Position numbers and translations under genes: made by a program. A DNA stretch of 64,000 bases from Chersky-840 sp035532735 (GTDB lineage Bacteria > Actinomycetota > Acidimicrobiia > Acidimicrobiales > UBA8190). The notes beneath the pieces were generated by a model, which had not been told where the DNA came from, made no database searches, and saw only the letters and a list, made by a program, of their open reading frames with translations. Below are positions 1 through 8,655 of the stretch, in pieces. Every line of letters begins with the position of its first letter. Position 1 is the first letter of the stretch. Location of the stretch: positions 95,569 through 159,568 of the forward strand of contig DATKQM010000013.1 of assembly GCA_035532735.1 (NCBI GenBank). The letters are read 5' to 3'.

Positions 1-783
1 CGCCTGGAAGATGGCGGCGTCCGATGCGTGGTGGTCGACCTCTTGGACGGCGAGCCGAATAGGCTTCCCGCCGACGCCGACTACGTCCTGAACTTCGCGG
101 TCACCAAGACCAACGACTGGGATATCGACCTCCAGGCCAACAGCGGTGGGCTGGCCTGGCTCATGGAGCACCACCGAAACGCCCGTGCCTTTCTGCACTG
201 CTCGACCACCGCGGTGTACAAGCCGATGGGCCACCATGTCTTCGCCGAGACGGACCCGCTCGGCGACAACCATGGGGTGTGGCCCTTTCTGCGGACCTAC
301 AGCATCTGCAAGATCTCGGCCGAAGCGACGGCGCGTTGGGCGGCGCAACGCTTCGATCTCCCGACGGTCATCACGCGGCTGTCTGTCCCGTATGGCGACC
401 GCGGCGGCTGGCCCTCGGTGCACGTCCACATGATGGGCAACGGATCGGCGATTCCCGTGCATCTCGACGCCCCGAGCGTCTATCACCCCCTGCACGAGCG
501 TGACATCCACCGCATGCTCCCAGCCTTCTTGGAGTCGGCGTCGGTACCCGCCACCGTCGTCAACTGGGGCGGGAGCACGGCGGTGAGCATCGAAGAGTGG
601 TGTACCTATCTCGCCGGGTTGACGGGGCTCGAAGCACGCTTCGACCCCACCGAGCACACCATCGACAGCGTGCAACTGGATCTGACCAAGATGCACGAGG
701 TCGCGGGGAAGACCGAGGTGGACTGGAAGGACGGCATGCGGCAGATGGTGGCGGCTCGACACCCCGAACTGCTTTCGAGCTGA
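1..783 (+). CDS. NAD-dependent epimerase/dehydratase family protein, 5' end outside the window
   Basis: The frame is open to the first base of the window, so the gene starts upstream; the GTG at 28 is merely the first start codon inside. The visible part reads like an extended-SDR sugar epimerase without its N-terminal GxxGxxG nucleotide loop. A strand ending in VVVDLLDGE is followed by ADYVLNFAV, the Ser/Thr stretch HCSTTAVY and the catalytic pair YSICK (YxxxK), near residue 98 counted from position 28. Such enzymes bind NAD(P) and act on nucleotide sugars or related substrates; the substrate cannot be read here. It converges on lnt, with 31 bases between the stops. Confidence 0.8.
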   Translation, partial: RLEDGGVRCVVVDLLDGEPNRLPADADYVLNFAVTKTNDWDIDLQANSGGLAWLMEHHRNARAFLHCSTTAVYKPMGHHVFAETDPLGDNHGVWPFLRTYSICKISAEATARWAAQRFDLPTVITRLSVPYGDRGGWPSVHVHMMGNGSAIPVHLDAPSVYHPLHERDIHRMLPAFLESASVPATVVNWGGSTAVSIEEWCTYLAGLTGLEARFDPTEHTIDSVQLDLTKMHEVAGKTEVDWKDGMRQMVAARHPELLSS

Positions 784-814
784 GGGTTCACGCCCGGCGC
801 GCCCGGTGCGAGGC

Positions 815-2485
815 TCAGGGTCGCGTGCGCAGCGCCCGGCGTTGTTGGAAGGCCTGTCGTTCGCGCCGGGCCGAATCGGTGTATTCGGGATCCTCCTCGG
901 CGCCGAACGCGGTGAGCCATCCCCACAAGACGAGGAGACCTGACAACACGAGCACAGGAAGGTCGCCGACCCGCTCGTAGACGGTCCGACCGGTCCGGAG
1001 CCCGACGTCCCGGACGATCACGGCGCGACCGGCGAGCTCGGTGCGGGCCAGGACCCGGCCCCGGTGGTCGATCACCGCGCTGAAGCCCGTCGGCGCGGCC
1101 TGGACCACGTCGCGCCCTTCGGCGATGGCCTGGAGGCGGGCCGCGGCGATCTCCTGGGTCGGGACCTGGCTCGTGAGGTACGACGACGTGTTGGTCGGGT
1201 CGACCAGGAGATGTGCTCCGGCGCGCGTGGTGATCCATCCGCGCTCCGCGTAGAAGACCTCGTACGACACCAGCGTCCCGAGCGGACCGGCCGGGGTGTG
1301 CAAGACGCCGTTGCCGTGGCCCGGGATGGCGTCGAGGGGGACGCTCGAGAGATCGGCGAGATGCTTGAAGAATCCCCGATACGGGATGTACTCACCGAAG
1401 GGCACCCGGTGCACCTTTTCGAAGCGCGCCACCAGCTTCCCCTGCGGTGAGAAGGCCACGATCTCGTTGCGGAAGCTCTGGGTCGAGACGGTCTCGGTCA
1501 CTCCCACCAAGAGCGTGGCGTGGAGTCGTGTGGCCAGTGCTCCCAGTTGCTTCTCGATCTGGGTCCCGTCGATGGGCGCGTCGAGTGACACGACATCTTC
1601 GGGCCACACCACCAACGACGGGGCCCTGCCGCCGTCGTGCGACGCGATGTCAGCGGTGGCCGCGAACTGCGCCGCGGTCACGGTGGCCGGATTGACCTCG
1701 GACTTCCGGAGCCCGCGCACGCCGCCGCCCTGGACCGACGCCACCCGAAGGGTGGTTGCGGCTTTGCCACCGTCAGGAGCATGCGCGCCCCACGTCCCGA
1801 TGCCGACCACGACCACCACAACCGCCGTCCCGGCGAACACGGCGCGGAGTGCCTTTCGGCCCGGACGCGCCGATCGGCTCGTCCCGACCCGGGCGCGGCG
1901 CAGGGCCGGCAGCGAGGTGGCCAAGATGGCGACCCCGGCGCCGCCGAGCCAGACGAGACCGACGAGCAGCAACGGGCCACCGAGTCGAGCTGCCCCCGCC
2001 AGTGGGCTCGAGGCCTGGCCCAGGGCCACACCGCCCATGGGAAGGCCACCGAAGGGCCACGTCGAGCGCAGCGCTTCGGCGAGGACCATGGCGCCGGTGA
2101 GCGTCGCGGTGCGTCCCCGCCGCCCGCGCCGGGCCACGGCGCAGGCGAGGGCGGGGCCCAACGACTCCACGGCCATGAGGACGATGCCCCCGTAGGTGTT
2201 GAACGTCGTCGCCCACCACAGTCCGGGGACGAACAGGCCGAGTCCTGCCATCCACCCGGCCAGGAAACGGGTGCGCAGTCGCAAACCGCCGAGCCGCCAC
2301 CACAGAAGGCCAGCAGCCGGGAAGGCGAGGATCCAGAACCCCCACGGGGGAAGGGACAAGGCCAGGCCCAAGCCCGCCCCGAGCGACGGGACCACGACCC
2401 GACCCCAACGTCGACTGGGTCGGGCACGGTGTGCGCCGACGCGACGATGGCTCGGTGCCGCGTTCGCGACGACGGTGTCGCTCAC
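815..2485 (-). CDS. lnt: Apolipoprotein N-acyltransferase-like membrane protein (nucleophile Cys replaced by Ser)
   Basis: Lnt transfers an acyl chain to the N-terminal cysteine of lipoproteins at the outer face of the membrane. The 556-residue protein has several N-terminal membrane helices (about residues 30-225) and a nitrilase-type domain (about 245-500), then a C-terminal helix. Two residues of the catalytic triad are present, Glu296 (VVWPED) and Lys357 (FEKVHRVPF). The third position reads LVSYEVFY with Ser407 (codon TCG) where the family has the Cys nucleophile. The GTG start overlaps the hemG stop (GTGA), which fixes it as the coupled last gene of hemE-hemH-hemG-lnt. Frame and topology are certain; normal Lnt activity is doubtful because of the Ser. 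Confidence 0.82.
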   Translation of the reverse strand: MSDTVVANAAPSHRRVGAHRARPSRRWGRVVVPSLGAGLGLALSLPPWGFWILAFPAAGLLWWRLGGLRLRTRFLAGWMAGLGLFVPGLWWATTFNTYGGIVLMAVESLGPALACAVARRGRRGRTATLTGAMVLAEALRSTWPFGGLPMGGVALGQASSPLAGAARLGGPLLLVGLVWLGGAGVAILATSLPALRRARVGTSRSARPGRKALRAVFAGTAVVVVVVGIGTWGAHAPDGGKAATTLRVASVQGGGVRGLRKSEVNPATVTAAQFAATADIASHDGGRAPSLVVWPEDVVSLDAPIDGTQIEKQLGALATRLHATLLVGVTETVSTQSFRNEIVAFSPQGKLVARFEKVHRVPFGEYIPYRGFFKHLADLSSVPLDAIPGHGNGVLHTPAGPLGTLVSYEVFYAERGWITTRAGAHLLVDPTNTSSYLTSQVPTQEIAAARLQAIAEGRDVVQAAPTGFSAVIDHRGRVLARTELAGRAVIVRDVGLRTGRTVYERVGDLPVLVLSGLLVLWGWLTAFGAEEDPEYTDSARRERQAFQQRRALRTRP

Positions 2486-3972
2486 CGGTATGTGAGTCCG
2501 GCCCCGACCGGGCGCTCGAGGACGGTGTGTGCCGCTTGTCGACCGCTGGCGATGCACGCCGGGATGCCGACCCCGCCATAGGCAGCACCCGCCAACGCCA
2601 ACGCCGGGAACAGGGCGACGGCGTGCTCGAGCGAGGACAGCCGCTCGAGATGGCCCGGCGCGTACTGGGGGAACGCCTCGGGCCATCGCGTCACGACCAC
2701 CTCGGTCGGTTCTGATCGAAGTCCCATCATGAGGGCGAGATCGGCGAGGACGTGGCGGACGATCTCGTCGTCGGACATGTCTTTGGCGGGGTCGTCGCCG
2801 AACCGGCCCATCGAGGCGCGCACCAAGATGTCGTCGGGACGCCGGAGGTCCGGCCACTTGGAGGTGAGCCACGTACACGCGGTGATGAGGCACCCGGTGC
2901 TCGCCGGCACGAGGAAGCCGGTGCCGTCGAGGGGACGGCTCACCGCCCTCTCGGGCATCTGCAAGGTGACGAGCGTGACATCGGCGTAGTCGATCGCCCT
3001 CAACATCTCGGCGACGACAGGGTCGACCGATGCGACCAGTGCGGCGGTGGGACCAGCCGGGGTGGCGAGGACCACGGCGTCGGCCTCCACGGTGCCCCGG
3101 GCATGATGCAGGACCCAGGGTGTCGCATCGCGATCGCCCTGCATGGAGTGGCGGTCGTCGGGCGTACGGAGCTCGAGGCGATCGACCGGTGATTGCACGA
3201 GGAGCTCGACACCTCTGGTGCCGAGCGCGGCGGCCAGGCTGTCCACCAACCGCGACAGCCCGCCCCGCACCGTGAAGAAGACCGGGGCCTCGGCTCCGGC
3301 TCCGCCGGCAGTCGCCGGAGGAGAAGCAGGCCGCAGGGCGCGCATGAGGCTCCCACCGCGCCCCGCCGCGTCGAGCAGGGCCGGGAACACCGCCGCCGCA
3401 CTCATCTGGGTCGTGTCCCCGGCGTGGATGCCGCCGATGAGGGGATCGACCAGTCGCGCCGTGACCTCGCGTCCGAGTCGGCGTCGGGTGATGTCGGCCA
3501 CGGGCCGGTCCGATGGGTCGAGCGTGGTGGCGCCCCGTGGCGAGCGCCACCCCAGCACGTCGAGCCCGGCTCGGCCCACGCCGAGCGGCGACAAGATGCC
3601 CGAGCGCGCCAGGGGGCCCAGTCGGGTCGGCACACCCAGCGCCAACCCGGCGGGAAGACGCCGGAGCCGGCCCCGGGCCCAGACGTAGGCGGCACGACTG
3701 CCCGGTGACACGAGGTCGTCGTCGAGCCCGAGCTCACCGCACAGCGCCACGGCCTCGGGGCGGCGGGCCAGGAAGGCGTCGGGCCCGAGGTCCACAGCAC
3801 GCCCGCCGATCTGCCCGGTGTGCAGTTTGCCCCCGAGCCGACCGGCGGACTCGAGGACCACGATGCGGGCGTGCGGGACCATGTGGCTGAGCTCCCACGC
3901 CGCACTCAGGCCGGCGATGCCGCCGCCCACGACCGCCACGGTGGTGCCGGTCCCGTCGGTCGCCGTCCCCAT
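2482..3972 (-). CDS. hemG: Coproporphyrinogen III oxidase / protoporphyrinogen oxidase, HemY type
   Basis: This FAD enzyme oxidises a porphyrinogen to the porphyrin in haem synthesis. In Actinobacteria the HemY-type enzyme normally works on coproporphyrinogen III (name CgoX) ahead of the ferrochelatase. The 496-residue protein starts with a strand and the dinucleotide loop VVGGGIAGLSAAWEL (about residues 13-27). It then shows AGRLGGKLHT and ends with the second FAD region ALAGAAYGGVGIPACI, as in amine-oxidase-fold PPOs. The ATG at 3972 lies five bases after the hemH stop and directly precedes the FAD motif, so it is preferred to longer in-frame starts. No chdC/hemQ is in the window, so the last step of the coproporphyrin route must be encoded elsewhere. 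Confidence 0.9.
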   Translation of the reverse strand: MGTATDGTGTTVAVVGGGIAGLSAAWELSHMVPHARIVVLESAGRLGGKLHTGQIGGRAVDLGPDAFLARRPEAVALCGELGLDDDLVSPGSRAAYVWARGRLRRLPAGLALGVPTRLGPLARSGILSPLGVGRAGLDVLGWRSPRGATTLDPSDRPVADITRRRLGREVTARLVDPLIGGIHAGDTTQMSAAAVFPALLDAAGRGGSLMRALRPASPPATAGGAGAEAPVFFTVRGGLSRLVDSLAAALGTRGVELLVQSPVDRLELRTPDDRHSMQGDRDATPWVLHHARGTVEADAVVLATPAGPTAALVASVDPVVAEMLRAIDYADVTLVTLQMPERAVSRPLDGTGFLVPASTGCLITACTWLTSKWPDLRRPDDILVRASMGRFGDDPAKDMSDDEIVRHVLADLALMMGLRSEPTEVVVTRWPEAFPQYAPGHLERLSSLEHAVALFPALALAGAAYGGVGIPACIASGRQAAHTVLERPVGAGLTYR

Positions 3973-3977
3973 CACGG

Positions 3978-4922
3978 TCAGGCGTGGGCCGGCTCGACCA
4001 CGTCGAGCACGACGTCGGCCAAGACGGCGCAGAACTCGGGGTCGTCGTTGAGCGACGCGGTCAGGGCGAAGGGGATCCCGACCTCGTCGGCGACGGCACG
4101 GGCTTCGATGTCGACGTCGTAGAGGACCTCGAGGTGGTCCGACACGAATCCCACCGGGCACACCACCACGGCCGAGGCTCCCGATGCGGGCAACGCGGTG
4201 ATCACGTCGCGCAGGTCGGGGCCGAGCCAGGCATCGGCGGTACGCCCCGCGCTCTGCCACGCCACGGACCACCGGACGATCCCCGCCGCCTGCGCGATCG
4301 CCGTAGCCGACTCGAGCAGCTGCTCGGGGTAGGGGTCGCCGTCGTCGACGAGTCGGGTCGGGATGCTGTGCGCGGTGAACAGGACTGTGGCGTGGGCGCG
4401 AGCTTGGGTGGGGAGGAGCCCGACGGCGGCTCGCACCCGGGTGGCGACGAGAGAGGTGAATCCCGGAGCGTCGTACCAGTGATCGATCATCTCGAGGGCC
4501 AACGGTCCTCCCTCGTCGGGGCCCGGAGCGTCGGCCGCCTCCCGGGCCCGGCGGGCATAGTCACCCACACTGGCCGCCGAGTAATGGGGAGCGAGCACCA
4601 GCCCGACGACCCGGCTCACGCCGCCGCTCCTCAAGACGCGCAGTGCGTCGGCGATGCGCGGCGGCGCGAACTTGGCGCCCGCGGCGACCACGAAACGGCC
4701 CGGGGCCCGCTGTTCGAGGACCCGGCGAATCCCGTCGACCTGTGCGCGGGTGCGCTCGTTGAGCGGTGAAGTTCCCCCGATGGCGCGGTACCGGCGCTCG
4801 AGATCGGCGAGGAGATCATCCGGTGGCGGGCTGCCCCGACGGATCTCGGTGTAGAACGCGCCCAGCTCGTCGAGCGAGCGGGGTGTGCCATGGGCCATGA
4901 CGAGGACGCCGACGGGCTTCAC
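3978..4922 (-). CDS. hemH: Ferrochelatase (coproporphyrin ferrochelatase, CpfC)
   Basis: Inserts iron into the porphyrin ring in the cytosol. The 314-residue protein starts VKPVGVLVMAHGTP, the usual first strand of the family. It has the metal-binding His in FTAHSIPTRL and the Glu in VCPVGFVSDHLEVLYD that pairs with it. The length fits the monofunctional bacterial enzyme. The GTG start overlaps the hemE stop as GTGA, which decides the start over a 58-residue longer in-frame version lacking family similarity. Its position between hemE and the HemY-type oxidase supports the coproporphyrin-dependent pathway of Gram-positive bacteria, with coproporphyrin III as substrate; this is inferred from family knowledge. 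Confidence 0.93.
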   Translation of the reverse strand: MKPVGVLVMAHGTPRSLDELGAFYTEIRRGSPPPDDLLADLERRYRAIGGTSPLNERTRAQVDGIRRVLEQRAPGRFVVAAGAKFAPPRIADALRVLRSGGVSRVVGLVLAPHYSAASVGDYARRAREAADAPGPDEGGPLALEMIDHWYDAPGFTSLVATRVRAAVGLLPTQARAHATVLFTAHSIPTRLVDDGDPYPEQLLESATAIAQAAGIVRWSVAWQSAGRTADAWLGPDLRDVITALPASGASAVVVCPVGFVSDHLEVLYDVDIEARAVADEVGIPFALTASLNDDPEFCAVLADVVLDVVEPAHA

Positions 4923-6031
4923 GACGGACTCGGGAGTGCAGCGATGTCGGTGGGTGAGGTCTCGTGGACGAGCTCCACGACGCGGGCCAAGACGTCGGGA
5001 TCGGTCTGTGGCAACACCCCGTGGCCCAGGTTGAAGACATGCCCCGTGCCGCCGCGCCGCAGGACGTCGCGGGTCTGGGCCTCGACGACGTCCCACGGTG
5101 CCAGGCAGGTGGTTGGGTCGAGATTTCCCTGTAGCGCCAACCCCGGCCCCACGCGCCGTCGGGCCTCGTCGAGCGGCACCCGCCAGTCCACTCCGAGGAC
5201 CTCGGTCCCCGCCCCTGCCATCAGGGCCAGGAGCTCACCGGTCCCCACGCCGAAGTGGATGCGGGGAACCGAAAGGTCGGCCAGGCCGGCGAAGACCTTG
5301 CGGGTGGCGGGCAGGGCATGGCGCTCGTAGTCGGCGGGCGACAGGGCCCCCACCCAGCTGTCGAAGAGCTGGACCGCAGATGCCCCCGCGCTGACCTGGG
5401 CGCGCAGCGACGCCAGTGCCATGTCGGCCAGGGCGTCGAGGAGGCGGGCGAAGAGGTCGGGGTCCCCTCGCATGAGGGCTTTGGTGTGGGCGTAGACACG
5501 GGACGGTCCCCCCTCGACGAGGTAGCTCGCCACGGTGAACGGCGCGCCGGCGAAGCCGATGAGCGGGATGCCGAGGGGGTCGAGCTCCCGGGTGACCAGG
5601 CGGATGGCTTCGAGGACATAGCCGGTGTCGGCCTCGGGCTCGAGGGGGCGTAGCCGGGCCAGGTCCTCGATGCTCCGGAAGGGCCGATCGATCACGGGCC
5701 CCCGACCCTGTTCGACCTCGACGCCGAATCCCACTGCCGCGGCCGGCACCACGATGTCGCTGAAGAGGATCGCCGCGTCGACGCCGTAGCGACGCACCGG
5801 TTGGAGGGTCAGCTCGGCGGCGAGCTCGGGTTTGCGGATGGCGTCGAGCACGCTCCCCTCGCCGCGCGCCGCTCGGTACTCGGGCAATGAGCGTCCCGCC
5901 TGGCGCATGAACCAGACCGGGACCCTGTCCACCGGCTGGCACCGGCAGGCTCGTAGGAAGGCCGAGTCGGCGACTGCCACGCCAGCGACGCTACTTGACG
6001 CCGTCGAGCCGGAATCTTGGTGTTCGAGCAT
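4919..6031 (-). CDS. hemE: Uroporphyrinogen decarboxylase
   Basis: Decarboxylates the four acetate chains of uroporphyrinogen III to give coproporphyrinogen III. The 370-residue protein carries the family signature PVWFMRQAGRSLPEYR at about residues 38-53. It also has the substrate-site segments AAILFSDIVVPA, GFAGAPFTVASYL and GHVFNLGHGVLP near the C-terminus. The ATG at 6031 is preferred because GAGAAG lies just upstream and the longer frame adds an arginine-rich stretch unlike the family. It is the first gene of hemE-hemH-hemG-lnt and is divergent from helD; the roughly 100-bp gap must carry both promoters. Confidence 0.95.
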   Translation of the reverse strand: MLEHQDSGSTASSSVAGVAVADSAFLRACRCQPVDRVPVWFMRQAGRSLPEYRAARGEGSVLDAIRKPELAAELTLQPVRRYGVDAAILFSDIVVPAAAVGFGVEVEQGRGPVIDRPFRSIEDLARLRPLEPEADTGYVLEAIRLVTRELDPLGIPLIGFAGAPFTVASYLVEGGPSRVYAHTKALMRGDPDLFARLLDALADMALASLRAQVSAGASAVQLFDSWVGALSPADYERHALPATRKVFAGLADLSVPRIHFGVGTGELLALMAGAGTEVLGVDWRVPLDEARRRVGPGLALQGNLDPTTCLAPWDVVEAQTRDVLRRGGTGHVFNLGHGVLPQTDPDVLARVVELVHETSPTDIAALPSPS

Positions 6032-6088
6032 CACTTCTCGTCGTTCCCGGGGCCGCCGCGGCCCGGCGGATAGGCCCGGACCGGACGG

Positions 6089-6094
6089 TATGAT
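6089..6094 (+). promoter_or_regulatory. Possible -10 box for helD (TATGAT)
   Basis: TATGAT matches the sigma-70-type -10 consensus at five of six positions and lies 39 bases before the helD GTG start. This would leave a leader of about 32 bases containing the ribosome site GGAGGGGAGCGG. No good -35 box is seen at the normal distance. Confidence 0.35.
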
Positions 6095-6132
6095 CGATGG
6101 TTCACTGCGCAGCGGTGTGGAGGGGAGCGGCG

Positions 6133-8529
6133 GTGGCAACGCATCCTGAGCTCGAGGCGGAACAGGCCCATGTGGACCGGGCCTACGAGCGCCTCGACCA
6201 GTTGCGATCCGACACAGAGGAGCTCATCCGTTCCGTGATCGATCAGGGTCGCGGCGGCACCCACCAATTCCGCGAGGAGCGCGACGTCATCGTCCGGACG
6301 AGCCTCGCCCGCCTGGACCAGCTCGACATCGGAGAGCAGGCGCTGTGCTTCGGCCGGATCGACCGTCGCGACGAGGGCGGGTCGTCGGGGCCTGGCTCTG
6401 AGACCGAGAGCTTCCACATCGGCCGGCTCGGGATCTCCGGCGAGGACCTCGAGCCCCTGGTGGTGGACTGGCGGGCCCCGGTGGCCGAGCCCTTCTACCG
6501 GGCCACGGGACGCGAGCCGATGGGCCTGGTCCTGCGGCGCCATCTGGCCGCCCAGGGGCGGCGGATCGTGGGGGTCGAAGACGAGCGTTTCGGTGCTTCG
6601 CCGGCGCACAACGGCTCCACCCATTGCAGTGGTCCCGCCACCGACGGGGAGACCACGGGCCCCGACGGGAGTGGGGGCTGGGACGACCAGGCCTCGGACG
6701 ACGGGGGGGACGGCGAGCTCGAGTTGGGTGGGCCCGGCGCCCTCCTGGCCGCGCTCGAAGGGGCCCGGACCGGGGTCATGCGGGACATCGTCGCCACCAT
6801 CCAACGGGAGCAGGACGAGATCATTCGCTCCGCGCTCCCCGGCGTCATGGTGGTCCAGGGCGGTCCCGGCACCGGCAAGACGGCGGTGGCACTGCACCGG
6901 GCGGCATACCTTCTCTATACGCACCGTTTCCCCCTGGAGCGCCAAGGGGTCCTCGTGATCGGGCCCAACCCCCTGTTCCTGCGCTATATCGAGCACGTCC
7001 TGCCCTCGCTCGGTGAGAGCGGCGTCACCCTGTCCACCATCGAAGGGCTCGTCCACGGCGTCCAGGTCAAGGCCGGTGACGGCCCGGGCGTGGCCCGCCT
7101 CAAGGGTGAGGCCTGTATGTCGATCGTGGTGGGCCGGGCTGTGCGCAGCCGCCAGCGCCCCCTGCGACACGACGCCGAGGTGCCCTTCGGGGCCACCGTC
7201 TTGCGGTTGAGCGCCGAGGCATCGGCGGGGATCGTCTCTGCGGCGCGCCGTCGTCCCGGGTCCCACAACGCCCGGCGGCGGTTCTTGGAGCAGCTGGTGG
7301 TGCGCCGGCTGGCCGACGAATACCTCCGGGCCCTGGCCGTCCACGGGATCGAGCCCCGGGGTGCCGATGACCCGGGGCTCGGCGACTTCGACCCCGGAGC
7401 CCCACCCGAGCCCATCGCGGCCGCCCCCAACGGGCAGCGCAACGGGCACGGGCGGGTGTCTCCCACCGACGCCGGGCGCCGGTCGACGGGGGACGATCTG
7501 GAAGAGGAAAGTGGCTTTGACCTGGGTGAATTCTCCCGACAAGTCCGGCGTCTCCCCGAGGTGACCGAGGCCCTGGACCGGATGTGGCCCCGGCTCAACG
7601 CCGAAGAGCTGCTCCACGACCTCTTCGGGTCGCGGCCCCTCCTGGCCCTGGCGGCCAAGGGGGTCCTGACCGCCAGGGAGCAGCACCTCCTTCTCCGGCC
7701 CCGCAGCGCCACGCTCGGAGAGATCCCCTGGACCGTCGCCGATCTCGCCCTCATCGACGAGGCTCGGGTCCTCCTCGGCCCCCGCCGGCCCCGGGCCGCG
7801 GGCGGGGGTGGGGGTGGGGGTGACCACGACGAGCCCCGTACCTACGGCCACATCGTGGTGGACGAGGCCCAGGATCTCTCGCCCATGCAGTTGCGGTCGG
7901 TGTCTCGTCGTTCGCTGTCGGGGTCGATCACCATGGCCGGCGACATCGGCCAGGCCACAGGCCCGTGGGCGCCCGCCAGTTGGGACGAGGTCACCGCCCA
8001 TCTGCCCGGCCAGCGGGCGCCGCGCCTGGTCGAGCTGACCGTGAGCTACCGGACGCCCGCCGAGGTGGTGGAGGTGGCGGCCCGGGTCCTGGCCGAGACC
8101 GCCCCGGGACTGCGGCCACCCACGCCGGTGCGACGGACGGGGGTGGCCCCGCACTTCGAGGAGGTCGAGGCGTCGCGCCTCGCCGAACGTGTCGCCGCCT
8201 TGGCCACACGAGCCTGCCGGGACGTCGCCCCGGGCACGGCGGCGGTGCTGGCACCGGGGTCGCTCGTCGCCGACCTCGCTATCGCACTCGATGCGGCGGG
8301 CGTCCAGGCGAGTGACCCCCGGCGCGACGGCCTGGGCGCGCCGCTCAGCCTGTTGCCGATCGACCTCGCCAACGGTCTCGAGTTCGACGCCGTCGTCGTG
8401 GTCGAGCCGGCCGCCATCGTCGAGGAGTCACCCCAGGGCCTGCGCGCCCTGTACGTCGCCCTCACCCGTCCCACCCGCCGGCTGACGGTCATCCACACGC
8501 GGCCTCTACCGGGCGCGCTCCGGGTCTGA
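6133..8529 (+). CDS. helD: HelD-like UvrD-family ATPase (RNA polymerase recycling helicase)
   Basis: HelD proteins use ATP to pry stalled RNA polymerase off nucleic acid. The 798-residue protein starts with a charged helical region (EAEQAHVDRAYERLDQL, the arm that enters the polymerase secondary channel in relatives). Superfamily I motifs follow: Walker A GGPGTGKTAVALHRA near residue 243, the Walker B/DEAQD motif VVDEAQDLSPMQLRSV near 575, VSYRTPAEV near 640, NGLEFDAVVVVEP near 750 and YVALTRPTRRL near 773. Two low-complexity insertions interrupt it, a Gly/Asp/Ser stretch at about 155-200 and a poly-Gly run near 557-563. The GTG at 6133 has a strong ribosome site (GGAGGGGAGC) and is preferred to the in-frame ATG at 6097. 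Divergent from hemE. Confidence 0.9.
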   Translation: MATHPELEAEQAHVDRAYERLDQLRSDTEELIRSVIDQGRGGTHQFREERDVIVRTSLARLDQLDIGEQALCFGRIDRRDEGGSSGPGSETESFHIGRLGISGEDLEPLVVDWRAPVAEPFYRATGREPMGLVLRRHLAAQGRRIVGVEDERFGASPAHNGSTHCSGPATDGETTGPDGSGGWDDQASDDGGDGELELGGPGALLAALEGARTGVMRDIVATIQREQDEIIRSALPGVMVVQGGPGTGKTAVALHRAAYLLYTHRFPLERQGVLVIGPNPLFLRYIEHVLPSLGESGVTLSTIEGLVHGVQVKAGDGPGVARLKGEACMSIVVGRAVRSRQRPLRHDAEVPFGATVLRLSAEASAGIVSAARRRPGSHNARRRFLEQLVVRRLADEYLRALAVHGIEPRGADDPGLGDFDPGAPPEPIAAAPNGQRNGHGRVSPTDAGRRSTGDDLEEESGFDLGEFSRQVRRLPEVTEALDRMWPRLNAEELLHDLFGSRPLLALAAKGVLTAREQHLLLRPRSATLGEIPWTVADLALIDEARVLLGPRRPRAAGGGGGGGDHDEPRTYGHIVVDEAQDLSPMQLRSVSRRSLSGSITMAGDIGQATGPWAPASWDEVTAHLPGQRAPRLVELTVSYRTPAEVVEVAARVLAETAPGLRPPTPVRRTGVAPHFEEVEASRLAERVAALATRACRDVAPGTAAVLAPGSLVADLAIALDAAGVQASDPRRDGLGAPLSLLPIDLANGLEFDAVVVVEPAAIVEESPQGLRALYVALTRPTRRLTVIHTRPLPGALRV

Positions 8530-8655
8530 ACGGGGGGCTGCGGTCGGCCCTCGTGCGCGCCGGTCGGCGGCGGGTCCCCTTAGCCCGGGTGGAGGGGAAA
8601 TGGGCGCACCGACGGTGTTGGCGCGCGACGGTCGCCGTCAACTAGGAAAGACCCC

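Noticed and set aside
2485..3550. In-frame extension of the lnt frame by about 350 codons upstream
   Set aside because: The extension is arginine-rich and lies over hemG; the GTGA overlap with the hemG stop gives a natural start.
6031..8154. A long open frame of about 700 codons on the minus strand opposite helD
   Set aside because: It is a GC-rich shadow: the plus frame carries all helicase motifs, and the minus product is a Gly/Pro/Arg/His-rich string without domain pattern.
8530..8655. Gap before ctaE searched for tRNA or small RNA
   Set aside because: No cloverleaf or conserved tRNA boxes; only GC-rich sequence and the ctaE ribosome site.
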